A stretch of DNA of 53,405 nt, taken from JBMNSK01 sp050945155. GTDB taxonomy: Bacteria > Actinomycetota > Coriobacteriia > Coriobacteriales > Eggerthellaceae. The translations under genes and the position numbers were made by a program. Below, piece after piece: positions 25,094-33,261 of this stretch; the first letter of the stretch is position 1; each line of letters begins with the position of its first letter. The DNA is taken from the NCBI GenBank assembly GCA_050945155.1, contig JBMNSK010000007.1, forward strand, positions 1 through 53,405. Direction: 5' to 3'. Below the pieces are notes generated by a model, which searched no databases, was not told the origin of the DNA, and worked only from the letters and a program-made list of their open reading frames with translations.

Positions 25094-26497
25094 ATGTCGC
25101 AGGTTCGTTCGACATGCAAAAAACTTCTTATCGGGGCAGTAGCTGCGTTGCTTACCATCGGTGTATGTGTAAGTCCCGCATTCGCCGCAGGCGATTGGGG
25201 CGCGTACAGTATTAGCGATGATGCTGGTCAAGCTTACTATGTAACCCACGCTACATCAGAAGCTGACTTCAACCCGGCAAACGATAAACTTGTCTATTGT
25301 CTTGATTTCCATGCGAGCTACCCAGAGGATTCTGGTACATGGACGTACACAGGAGTTGATAACGCGGACAACGCAACCATCAATGCCGCTGCAACTTCGA
25401 GCTCTGCGGATGTTGCGAATAAGATACGTGCTGTTCTTGCTTATGGCTATCCGAATGATACCAGCGCATGGGAGACCGAGTGCATTAACGAAGGTATTAC
25501 CTGGAATTCCGACCCTGCGCATCTGCGTGTTTACACGCAAGCTGCCATCTGGCACTACACAAACGGGCAAACTTTTGGCCATTACGACCCTACAACCGCA
25601 CTGATTAATTTAGCAGAAGCACATGCGTCCTCAATGGAAACGACGACATCGGTCAGTGTGTATACCTCCGATTCAGGGGCGAGCCAAAACCTTATTGCTG
25701 GCTCTCCTGTAGCTCAGATAGGTACTATGGTATCGATACAGGTTAATAAGACTTGGACCCTAAGCTCTGGAGACAGCTATACGGGTACAAAACCCACCGT
25801 TGTCTTTAAGCTTTATAGCGGCACTGATACTTCTGGAACACCCGTTGCTGCCAAGCAACTTTCCCCTGGTCAAACAAGTGTAACTTTCAACCAAGTAAGT
25901 ATTGACACTGAAACCACCTACACCCTTACAGAGGAAATTAATGGCAGCGTCACTAATTACACTTTCACCCCAGCAGCCAATCAAACAATTGATTTATCTG
26001 GCGCAACTGCTGGCAGTACCCATACAGTGACCGTGAATAATACGGTAACGGAGAACAACACTCCAGACACTACTTCTATCAATGTGGAAAAGAAATGGGC
26101 TGATGGGGTTACGGGAGATTCAGCCGTAATAGTGTTAACACGCAACGGCGATAAGACTGACCAAAAAATTACTTTGACCGGGACTACCGACAACTGGAAA
26201 GGCTCGTTCGATAATCTGCCGAAATACGATAGTAACGGCACAGAAATTGAGTATGGAGTCGTTGAAGAAACGAATACCTATAAGTATCGTGTCGAAAGCG
26301 ATGGCGAAGGCGGCTTTATTGTCACGAACTATGACACTATAGAGAACAATAATTCAGATAACCCTGATTCTGACGAGGAAAGTTCAAGCGACAGCTTGCC
26401 CGATACGGGGGATACTGCTTTGACCTTTGTTGGCATACAGGTTCTTGTTGCGACACTTGCAGGCGCCTACCTCCTTCGTAAGCGACTCCATGAATAA
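25094..26497 (+). CDS. Thioester-domain surface adhesin with Cna_B domains and LPDTG anchor
   Basis: Secreted wall protein of 467 residues. After a signal peptide (cleavage near AFA-A, residue 31) comes a thioester domain: Cys69 in LVYCLDF and Gln149 in the signature TQAAIW (148-153). In streptococcal and pneumococcal homologues this Cys-Gln pair forms an internal thioester that covalently captures host amines. Two Cna_B-type modules follow (about 212-315 and 322-415; IQVNKTWTL and INVEKKWAD), then an acidic spacer, LPDTG at 435-439, a hydrophobic helix and a basic tail. It is monocistronic with a terminator at 26541. The host target is unknown. Confidence 0.92.
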   Translation: MSQVRSTCKKLLIGAVAALLTIGVCVSPAFAAGDWGAYSISDDAGQAYYVTHATSEADFNPANDKLVYCLDFHASYPEDSGTWTYTGVDNADNATINAAATSSSADVANKIRAVLAYGYPNDTSAWETECINEGITWNSDPAHLRVYTQAAIWHYTNGQTFGHYDPTTALINLAEAHASSMETTTSVSVYTSDSGASQNLIAGSPVAQIGTMVSIQVNKTWTLSSGDSYTGTKPTVVFKLYSGTDTSGTPVAAKQLSPGQTSVTFNQVSIDTETTYTLTEEINGSVTNYTFTPAANQTIDLSGATAGSTHTVTVNNTVTENNTPDTTSINVEKKWADGVTGDSAVIVLTRNGDKTDQKITLTGTTDNWKGSFDNLPKYDSNGTEIEYGVVEETNTYKYRVESDGEGGFIVTNYDTIENNNSDNPDSDEESSSDSLPDTGDTALTFVGIQVLVATLAGAYLLRKRLHE

Positions 26498-26540
26498 GAG
26501 CTGTCAGGTCAAATAACTTTCCTGGTTTATGAGGATACTC

Positions 26541-26566
26541 GGGCCGCTCGCATGAGCGGCCCTTTT
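26541..26566 (+). terminator. Rho-independent terminator after the thioester adhesin
   Basis: Perfect 9-bp stem GGGCCGCTC / GAGCGGCCC with a GCAT loop, then TTTT. The rest of the gap to the next gene (26567-26797) shows no strong element. Confidence 0.9.
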
Positions 26567-26797
26567 CATTTGCTTCAGAATTTCCATGCTTCGTATTGCG
26601 CTCTGTAGCTGTTGTTTCCTCTGCACTTTTACGAATCTCAGCACGCAGCTTCCTTTCTTATCGTTCCGTCAACAAGAAACTTGTGAGAATTTGGTAGTAT
26701 GAGGTACTGCTTTTGCACGTGCGCAAACTTGCGTTTCGAGCATAAACAAAGGCATGAACTCGATAAATCGTCCCAGAGAACAGGGAAGCATAAAGCG

Positions 26798-27910
26798 ATG
26801 GCTAAAAAGACAGTAGCAAAGCGTGTTGCTCAAATTGTTGGGATTGTAGTGGCGGTGATTGTTGCCGTTGTTCTTATCTATGCCCTGTATTTGCAACTCA
26901 CGTATTACCGCATTGCAGATAATCAAGAACTCGACGTTGTCAGCAATCAGACTGCTGAACTGACGGTGGATGAATCATACACGGCGGTTACCTACAATCT
27001 TGGCTTCGGTGCCTATACTCCGGACTACACTTTCTTTATGGATGAAGGAGTGATGGCTGATGGCACTGAGACGCAGGGAAATCGCGCTCGGGCAGAAAGC
27101 CGTGAAAGTGTCGAAGCCTGTACTCAGGGTGATATCGAGGTTGTGCAAAACCTCGATCCCGATTTTATTCTCTTGCAGGAAGTGGACACAGATTCCGACC
27201 GCAGTTATCACGTAAACCAGGTGCAGAGTTTCATCGACGCATTTCCTGGCTATGCTTCCGTGTTCGCGTCTAATTTTCACAGTGCTTATTTGGCTTATCC
27301 ACTCTATGAACCGCATGGCAGTGTAAATTCGGGTCTTTTGACGCTTTCAGACAAGCAGATTAATAGTGCGGTGCGTCGCAGCTATCCTGTCGACGAATCG
27401 TTTCCTACGAAGTTCTTTGACCTTGATCGCTGTTTTGAAGTGATGCGCATTCCGGTCGACAACGGCCGCGAACTTGTTCTCATTAACAGCCATATGTCTG
27501 CCTACGATGAAGGCGGCACGGTGCGCACGCAGCAGCTTGCCATGCTTAATGACCTTCTGAAACAGGAAGCTGACGCAGGCAATTATGTTATTTGCGGCGG
27601 CGATTGGAACCATGCACTCTCCGGAAGCGTGGATATCTATCCCTCGCAACAACAAGTACCTGACTGGGTTTCTGTGTTAAACGATGGAGACCTTGCCGAA
27701 GGTTATTCGGTGGTTCCGGCATCAAATATCGCTGACGTTCCTACCTGTCGTGGCGATGACATCCCATATGAAAAAGGCGTAACCTATACGACCACCGTCG
27801 ATGGGTTTATTGTTTCAAGCAACGTTGAAGCTATGGCGGAAAATATTGATACCGGTTTTGCAACAAGCGACCATAACCCTGTTCAACTAAGCTTTAGGTT
27901 GCGCGCATAG
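26798..27910 (+). CDS. Membrane-anchored endonuclease/exonuclease/phosphatase-family protein
   Basis: EEP-fold metal-dependent phosphoesterase of about 370 residues, tethered by an N-terminal helix (residues about 10-32) with the catalytic domain outside. Active-site segments visible are TYNLGFG, LLQEVDTDSDRS, INSHMSAYDEGG, GGDWNHAL and TSDHNPVQLSF. The ATG at 26798 is preferred to an upstream in-frame ATG (26699) because it begins MAKKTVAKR directly before the membrane helix and follows CAGGGAAG. It could be a nuclease or a lipid/sugar phosphodiesterase; the fold does not decide. The CDF gene follows on the same strand. Confidence 0.85.
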   Translation: MAKKTVAKRVAQIVGIVVAVIVAVVLIYALYLQLTYYRIADNQELDVVSNQTAELTVDESYTAVTYNLGFGAYTPDYTFFMDEGVMADGTETQGNRARAESRESVEACTQGDIEVVQNLDPDFILLQEVDTDSDRSYHVNQVQSFIDAFPGYASVFASNFHSAYLAYPLYEPHGSVNSGLLTLSDKQINSAVRRSYPVDESFPTKFFDLDRCFEVMRIPVDNGRELVLINSHMSAYDEGGTVRTQQLAMLNDLLKQEADAGNYVICGGDWNHALSGSVDIYPSQQQVPDWVSVLNDGDLAEGYSVVPASNIADVPTCRGDDIPYEKGVTYTTTVDGFIVSSNVEAMAENIDTGFATSDHNPVQLSFRLRA

Positions 27911-27962
27911 GCACGGCAAAGTGGTAGTAAAGCCCTGGTGTATAGATAAGCAGTGAGTACTG

Positions 27963-29144
27963 ATGGCTGATACGAACAAAGAGGAAAACCTAAATCGAGG
28001 CACTTCGCTTGATAAAGAAGAGGTGTTTTCAGAGGTCCAGTCAAGAAATTCGCAGATCTTTAGAGCAGCCATTGTTGGCATTGTAACTAACCTTGCCCTG
28101 GCTGCGGCAAAAGCAGTCTTTGGTTTCCTCAGTAATTCAATCGCTATTATTCTGGATGCGGTAAACAACCTCTCTGATGCAGCATCTTCAATTATCACCG
28201 TCATTGGTACTCGTCTGGCTGCCAAGCCAGCCGACCGTGAGCACCCGTTTGGACATGGACGTATCGAGTACATCACAACCTTTATCATCGCCGTTATTGT
28301 TCTTTGGGCTGGCATAAGTGCTCTTCAAGAAGCTATCGACCGCATCATCAACCCACAATTTGCGACTTACGACACCTTGACGCTGGTCATCGTTGTTATC
28401 GCGGTAATCACAAAGATTTTCTTAGGCCTTTACACACGGCGCGTGGGCAAGAAAGCTAAGTCAGACGCTTTGGTGGCATCGGGAATTGATGCGCTTATGG
28501 ATTCCATCATCTCTGCTGCTACTTTGGCGGCTGCGCTGATTTATATCTTCACCGGCCTTGCTCTTGAAGCTTGGCTCGGTGCCATCATTGCGCTTTTTGT
28601 TATCAAGGCTGGCATTGATATTTTGCGGGGCATTTTAAGCCGTCTTATTGGAGAACGTGTTGACTCAGATCTTGCACGTTCTATTAAAGAAACCGTCTGT
28701 AGTGTTGACGGTGTAAACGGTGCGTACGACCTGATTCTTGATGACTTTGGACCCGAAAGGCTGTGGGGGAGCGTTCACGTTGAAGTGGACGATGTTACCG
28801 ATGCGGTGCAGATAGATTCAATTACGCGCGAAATTCAAAGGGCTGTGTTTAATAAAGAGAGCGTGTTTTTACACACGGTAGGTATTTATCCAACCAATAC
28901 GTCAAGCGAGCTGGCGCGTAAAGTTCACGCGAGTCTTATGAAGCTGGTGGATGCTGATGCCTGCATCTTGGGAACACACGGGTTTTATCTGGATGAAGAA
29001 ACAAAGCATGTAATGTTTGACATCATAATAAGCTTCGAGCAACCTCAGCCTAAGGCCGTGGTTGCTCGAATAAAGGAAGAGCTTGAGAAGCAGTATCCGG
29101 GCTATTCTTTTTCCATCACGATTGATGCCGATATCAGCGATTAG
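27963..29144 (+). CDS. Cation diffusion facilitator (CDF) metal exporter
   Basis: Proton-coupled divalent metal exporter (Zn, Mn or Fe type) of 393 residues. Six helices are followed by cytoplasmic domains. Metal-site motifs are DAVNNLSD, HPFGHGRIEY and DALMDS. The protein is longer than the usual 290-300 residues because it has a second cytoplasmic segment after about residue 300 (SSELARKVHASL to SFSITIDAD). The ribosome site is weak. Its TAG stop overlaps the TAA stop of the convergent small membrane gene. Confidence 0.93.
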   Translation: MADTNKEENLNRGTSLDKEEVFSEVQSRNSQIFRAAIVGIVTNLALAAAKAVFGFLSNSIAIILDAVNNLSDAASSIITVIGTRLAAKPADREHPFGHGRIEYITTFIIAVIVLWAGISALQEAIDRIINPQFATYDTLTLVIVVIAVITKIFLGLYTRRVGKKAKSDALVASGIDALMDSIISAATLAAALIYIFTGLALEAWLGAIIALFVIKAGIDILRGILSRLIGERVDSDLARSIKETVCSVDGVNGAYDLILDDFGPERLWGSVHVEVDDVTDAVQIDSITREIQRAVFNKESVFLHTVGIYPTNTSSELARKVHASLMKLVDADACILGTHGFYLDEETKHVMFDIIISFEQPQPKAVVARIKEELEKQYPGYSFSITIDADISD

Positions 29145-29458
29145 TTGGTGCGCTTCACAAAGACCTTACTCATAACACGCTTTGGATCGCGCGCAACGAG
29201 ATAGATGCACCAGGCAACGAGGCCAATCGCCACAACGAGTAGACCAAGAATCGCGTCATCAAACATAACAGCTGTATCGGTAATCTCGATAAAAGCTTCG
29301 CCTTCCATAAGGCAGGCAATGCCATCAACAATCCACATTAGAGCTGCGCCCCAATACATAAGGGCAAGTGCTCCAAAACTCATCGAACTATCGGGTGCTT
29401 TTGCATACCAGGCTGCTGTGGCTATAGCTGCTGCAGCAAGGGTAATAACAAGCGTCAT
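29141..29458 (-). CDS. Small hypothetical membrane protein (second of a pair)
   Basis: 105 residues with three or four hydrophobic helices and a basic C-terminus (ARDPKRVMSKVFVKRTN). It follows the 29461-29874 gene with a two-base gap, and an AGGAGG site lies inside the end of that gene, so the two are translationally linked. I do not recognise the family. The two proteins probably form a complex. Confidence 0.75.
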   Translation of the reverse strand: MTLVITLAAAAIATAAWYAKAPDSSMSFGALALMYWGAALMWIVDGIACLMEGEAFIEITDTAVMFDDAILGLLVVAIGLVAWCIYLVARDPKRVMSKVFVKRTN

Positions 29459-29460
29459 CT

Positions 29461-29874
29461 TTATGCCTCCTTAGCTGCCTTAGTGGAAGCAACGCGGCGC
29501 ACGCTTGCATCAGCGACAAGCGTCATTACAAACCAAACAGCTGTAACCAAGACTGCCATGCCAACACCAACTGTTCCAATTTCTTGGAGCATAACTGGAA
29601 TAGCGGTTGGGTCATTCATGGCGGTGAGAAATGGTGGGAACGGGACCACTTCGCCGTGCCAGACATGTTCAATGAGTAGCAAGATAACACCACCCCAGAG
29701 CATATTCATCAGCCAACTAAGCTTACGGGTCCAGCAAATGCCGTGCTCTGATGCATCGGTTAGCTGATTTCCGTTCTCGTCGATGATTCCTTTTTCAATT
29801 TCGTTCTTCTTAACCTTTGCGCGAACGGCACTTACTACGATAGCTTCACCGCCGCCAACAAGAAAACATGCCAT
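29461..29874 (-). CDS. Small hypothetical membrane protein (first of a pair)
   Basis: 137 residues. A short hydrophobic N-terminus (FLVGGGEAIVVSAV) is followed by a basic segment (RAKVKKNEIEKG), then two longer helices, the first in the WLMNMLWGGVILLLIEHVW stretch. AAAGGATGAAC precedes the ATG. It is the first gene of a two-gene operon. The family is not recognised. The cytoplasmic charged loop next to conserved-looking His and Trp residues suggests a functional membrane complex, but no activity can be named. Confidence 0.75.
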   Translation of the reverse strand: MACFLVGGGEAIVVSAVRAKVKKNEIEKGIIDENGNQLTDASEHGICWTRKLSWLMNMLWGGVILLLIEHVWHGEVVPFPPFLTAMNDPTAIPVMLQEIGTVGVGMAVLVTAVWFVMTLVADASVRRVASTKAAKEA

Positions 29875-29995
29875 AGTTCATCCTTTCTCGGTAGTACCGG
29901 ATTAAGACAATGGTAACACGAATTCTAAAAAGGTAACACTCGCTTTTGAAAATGGTATTAAATTACTAGTAAATAGTTCCTGATGATCTGCTTCC

Positions 29996-30907
29996 TTAAT
30001 CGCTCACTACGCTGTGTCGTTTCAGAATAACGGCAAGCGCTGCTGCAGAGCACAGAAGAGCAATACCTGCACCAGCACCTGTGTTATCACCGGTGTCTGG
30101 CATCGTATCCGCAGAATCATCTTCTTCATTGGCGGTATCATCGCCAGTTTCGTCAGCACTGTCATTGTTGTCGGAATCAGAATTGGCTGGTGTCTGCGCC
30201 CACGAACCATATAGGGTGATGTTCGAATTTACCGGTGTCGCGAAGTTGTATTGCTGTGTCAAACTTTCGTCGGTATACCATCCGTTAAAAGTCCAACCAG
30301 ATACTGAAGCAAGTTCTGGTTGAGTTGCGGTAGCTCCAGATGAAACAGTTTGTGTACTGGGGACAGAGACCCCATCGGGTGTAGTGCCGACAAATTGGAA
30401 TGCGACGGTACAGTTGACGGCCTCAGGGACCCATTGCGCATATAAATCTATGGAGGGACTATCGTTTAAGATGTTGTGGGTATAGGTACTTCCTGGTTGA
30501 TAGGTTGTGCCGCTTCCATCGGGCGCTGTATTCCAACCCGCAAAGGTGTAGTCACTACGAGACGCCGTAACATCACCAAAGGTTCCACTTATAGAATCTA
30601 CTTTGCCTACCTTAAAATAGTAATTCTCTCCGTCGCTGTAGATAGCTGCATCGGGGTCGGTAGTGCTTATTGAGTCATTAGAAGCGGTAATCGAAGGATA
30701 CTCACCTGCGGTTTCGTCATAGGTGTATCCGTCTGCTGAGCAGGTTCCACCATTTGCATGGTAGGTGATAACTGGGTCTTGAACTGGTGCCCAAGCTTTT
30801 TTAGGTGGCAGAACAACTACTGCAATAAGAATCGCAATTGCTACTGCTACAAGAATCTTTATCGAGTTACTGAAACGCGACAAAACCGCTGAGCGTTGAG
30901 TCTCCAT
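29996..30907 (-). CDS. InlB-repeat surface protein with MPDTG anchor
   Basis: 303-residue secreted protein. The N-terminal signal-anchor (ILVAVAIAILIAVVVL) is followed by two InlB B-repeat/Flg_new-type modules ending in YTFAGWNTAPDGSGTTY and WTFNGWYTDESLTQQY with LYAQW and LYGSW closing strands. An acidic linker (DSDNNDSADETGDD) precedes MPDTG at 269-273, a hydrophobic helix and a short basic tail. MPxTG is a variant sortase motif. A G-rich site precedes the ATG. Ligand and role are unknown. Confidence 0.85.
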   Translation of the reverse strand: METQRSAVLSRFSNSIKILVAVAIAILIAVVVLPPKKAWAPVQDPVITYHANGGTCSADGYTYDETAGEYPSITASNDSISTTDPDAAIYSDGENYYFKVGKVDSISGTFGDVTASRSDYTFAGWNTAPDGSGTTYQPGSTYTHNILNDSPSIDLYAQWVPEAVNCTVAFQFVGTTPDGVSVPSTQTVSSGATATQPELASVSGWTFNGWYTDESLTQQYNFATPVNSNITLYGSWAQTPANSDSDNNDSADETGDDTANEEDDSADTMPDTGDNTGAGAGIALLCSAAALAVILKRHSVVSD

Positions 30908-31225
30908 AGGACACCCCCATATTCGTACCTATCTCTATCCGAGGATATAAGCGAAACCTCCTCGACAAATATGCAGAACCCACCGCATAGATGTCGTAAT
31001 CCCCTCAGCGGGTATCATAACATCTTAAAGGGTAGTAATTTAGTAATAATTGAAATTTTTACTATCCCGTATTCTTTCTAATGCTTATTCCGGTCGCACT
31101 TTTCGTTTCCTGAATAGTAGTTTCATACATTATTAACGCCCGGTTAATATAATGAACTTCAAGCATACCTTCTTAACCTGAGGGGTATGCTAAAGACAGT
31201 TGATCAGGCAATTAAGGAGGGCGAT
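30908..31225. other. Divergent intergenic region between InlB-repeat and PEBP genes
   Basis: 318 bases without a gene. A near-perfect inverted repeat (CATTATTAAC at 31128-31137, GTTAATATAATG at 31143-31154) overlaps a TATAAT at 31148-31153 that would drive the PEBP gene. A second inverted repeat (AGCATACC 31162-31169, GGTATGCT 31184-31191) follows in the leader. For the minus-strand gene, TATGAT near 31011 is a possible -10. Confidence 0.5.
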
Positions 31226-31726
31226 ATGCGTATAAATATCAATTTAGAAGATGGATATCTGCCCGATACCTACGGCAAATATGCGGCACCAGCAGATAGC
31301 GTTCATGCATCCTGCGTGCGCTCGTTTCCTTTTCAGGTAGAAGACATTCCCGCAGAAACGCAAGCACTTGGCATTCTTTTTTATGACTGGGATAGCACCA
31401 CGGTATGCGGGTTTCCCTGGATCCATTGGTGCAGTTTTTTGACAGGACCCTTTGAGGGCGCGCTTTCGGTTCCAGACGATATAAGCCGCAAGGGTGCGCC
31501 GAATCTGTTCAATGGGTATAACAGCTCAGTAAAAAGTGATGCTCAAACAGCGATTGGCTATCTGGGTCCTTGTCCGCCTGATTGTGACCACTGCTATACA
31601 CTCAGGGTCTTCGCGCTTGATTCCGCAGAAATTTTAAAGAAGCCATTTTACGCAAATGAACTGGTGCATATTGTGCGCGAGCATGTAATTGATGAGGCGC
31701 AATGCCTTATGTGGGGTCGCAGTTAA
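31226..31726 (+). CDS. YbhB/YbcL-type PEBP-family protein
   Basis: Phosphatidylethanolamine-binding/Raf-kinase-inhibitor-like protein of 166 residues, a small cytoplasmic ligand-binding fold of unclear bacterial role. Family segments are FYDWDSTTVCGFPWIHW, the RKGAPNLFNGYNS region and YLGPCPPDCDHCYTLRVFAL. The ATG at 31226 is chosen over 31187 because a strong AAGGAGG (31213-31220) lies just before it. Six or more cysteines are unusual for a bacterial homologue. The MFS gene begins within its 3' end. Confidence 0.85.
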   Translation: MRININLEDGYLPDTYGKYAAPADSVHASCVRSFPFQVEDIPAETQALGILFYDWDSTTVCGFPWIHWCSFLTGPFEGALSVPDDISRKGAPNLFNGYNSSVKSDAQTAIGYLGPCPPDCDHCYTLRVFALDSAEILKKPFYANELVHIVREHVIDEAQCLMWGRS

Positions 31727-32999
31727 ACCGTTCGTGCAGGCTTCAAACAAACATAGATCAATCGGTAGTAGCACGCTCAGCCCGCAGTACCGGTGGGTTA
31801 TTGTGGCCTGCTGCTTTATGTTTTTGTTTTCGAATATTGGAATAGCCTCCACCTCCTTTTCCATTTTCCAGCCCTACATTGTTACCTTGCCTGGTGTCGG
31901 AGACATTGGTGGTTCGGGTGTCCTAATGATTCGAAACATCTTTTCCTTAGTGGGCATGTTCTTTGTAGTTCGGCTCATCGACGCCTTTGATATCCGCCGT
32001 ACGGTTGTATTTGCATGCCTGCTCAATGCGGTAGGTTTTCTTGTCTATGGATTTGCCGACAGTATGGTCTTGCTCGTGGCGGGCGCGGTTTTAACCGGTC
32101 TTGCTTATGGAATTGGCGGGCTCATTTCCTCAACAGAGGTGCTGCGTCGGTGGTTTACGCATGACTTTGGCACAGCGGTAGGTATTGCTTCGGTAGGTTC
32201 AGGCGCTGCTGCTGTTGTTTTGCCGCCCCTTACGCTTCCAATAATCCACAACATTTCGCTTTCGGCTGCATTTTTTGCTGAAAGCGCCATGGCCCTTGTA
32301 CTTGCGGTCGTTGTGGGCGCTTTATTGCGTAATCGTCCTGCGACCAAGCCAGACTATGAAGCGACATCCGGAACCTCTAAAAGCACGGGGCGCAAGGTTG
32401 ACGCGACACACCGGGATGATATCGATTTACGCAACCACACCCACCGGCTTTTGATGGTGGGGATGTTTACGCTTGGTATGGTGGCTTTTGGCGGCATGGC
32501 ATACCAGTCTATCAACATGACAACCGAAGGTTTTGATGGCGTATTTGCTGGACTTATGATTTCTGTTGCCGCAGCTTGTCTCATGGTTTCGAAAGTAGCT
32601 ATTGGGCGTGCAGTTGATATGTTTGGAACGGCAAAGACAACCTGCATTTTCAGCATTGTCCTTGTGGCGGGATTGTTTTTCGGGGCGCTCATGCCGTTGC
32701 ACAATCTTTATCTTGCGGTGCTTAACGCCGTGCTTTATGGGCTTGGGGCGGCACTTGCAAGCGTCGGAATTTCCATTTGGTCGGTCGAACTTTCTCCGGC
32801 TTCGCGCAGGCTTGCCAATATCAAGTCGTTTCAGATGAGTTATGCATTAGGCGGTGTCTTTTTTAATATGCTTCCCGGACTCCTTAAGACGTTGACCGGG
32901 ACCTATGCCATTTCGTACGCAATTATGTGCGTGTGTATTGTCGTGACAACTGCCATCGTTTTATATGCCTATGCACGGCGCAGAAAACTGATGGCTTAG
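31692..32999 (+). CDS. MFS transporter, monocarboxylate/oxalate-formate type
   Basis: Twelve-helix major facilitator of about 435 residues. The segment RLIDAFDIRRTVVFACLLNA matches motif A at the loop after helix 2. A hydrophilic central loop (around 225-250) separates the halves. The start is uncertain: ATG at 31692 overlaps the PEBP gene by 35 bases and has no clear ribosome site, while GTG at 31734 lies just after that gene. Either way it is coupled to the PEBP gene. The substrate is unknown. Confidence 0.82.
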   Translation: MRRNALCGVAVKPFVQASNKHRSIGSSTLSPQYRWVIVACCFMFLFSNIGIASTSFSIFQPYIVTLPGVGDIGGSGVLMIRNIFSLVGMFFVVRLIDAFDIRRTVVFACLLNAVGFLVYGFADSMVLLVAGAVLTGLAYGIGGLISSTEVLRRWFTHDFGTAVGIASVGSGAAAVVLPPLTLPIIHNISLSAAFFAESAMALVLAVVVGALLRNRPATKPDYEATSGTSKSTGRKVDATHRDDIDLRNHTHRLLMVGMFTLGMVAFGGMAYQSINMTTEGFDGVFAGLMISVAAACLMVSKVAIGRAVDMFGTAKTTCIFSIVLVAGLFFGALMPLHNLYLAVLNAVLYGLGAALASVGISIWSVELSPASRRLANIKSFQMSYALGGVFFNMLPGLLKTLTGTYAISYAIMCVCIVVTTAIVLYAYARRRKLMA

Positions 33000-33161
33000 T
33001 CACCATAAAGAGCTCATTGAAGTTCTTGGGCAGCAGGGTTTAGTAAAGCTCAAAAAACATGTGCATAGAGACGTTATTTTGCATTTGTATCGAAGCAAGA
33101 ACATACGTCTAAAATTTTTATAACTTGGTAAAAATCCACATTTAAATCTCGATTCCTTTCG

Positions 33162-33187
33162 TATAATTTATCCCATTCGAAAGAATG
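33162..33187 (+). promoter_or_regulatory. -10 box and GAAA-loop hairpin upstream of the MPATG protein
   Basis: TATAAT at 33162-33167 is followed by CATTC-GAAA-GAATG (33174-33187), a stem closed by a stable tetraloop at or just after the expected transcript start. The 75-base leader then contains several G runs. No -35 of good quality is seen. Confidence 0.45.
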
Positions 33188-33261
33188 TTCATGAAACGTT
33201 CACTTCCTTGAGGTAATGGCTGTCTGGGGGATGGCCCGTTAAGGGGGAATGGGGGTTTGAG

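Noticed and set aside
29996..30907. Antisense ORFs over the InlB-repeat gene as real genes
   Set aside because: The minus-strand reading has a signal helix, repeats and an anchor in order; the plus-strand readings have no recognisable features.
33160..33261. c-di-GMP (GEMM) riboswitch before the MPATG protein
   Set aside because: The CATTC-GAAA-GAATG hairpin resembles part of the motif, but the conserved GACGCAAAGCC core and the second stem are missing.
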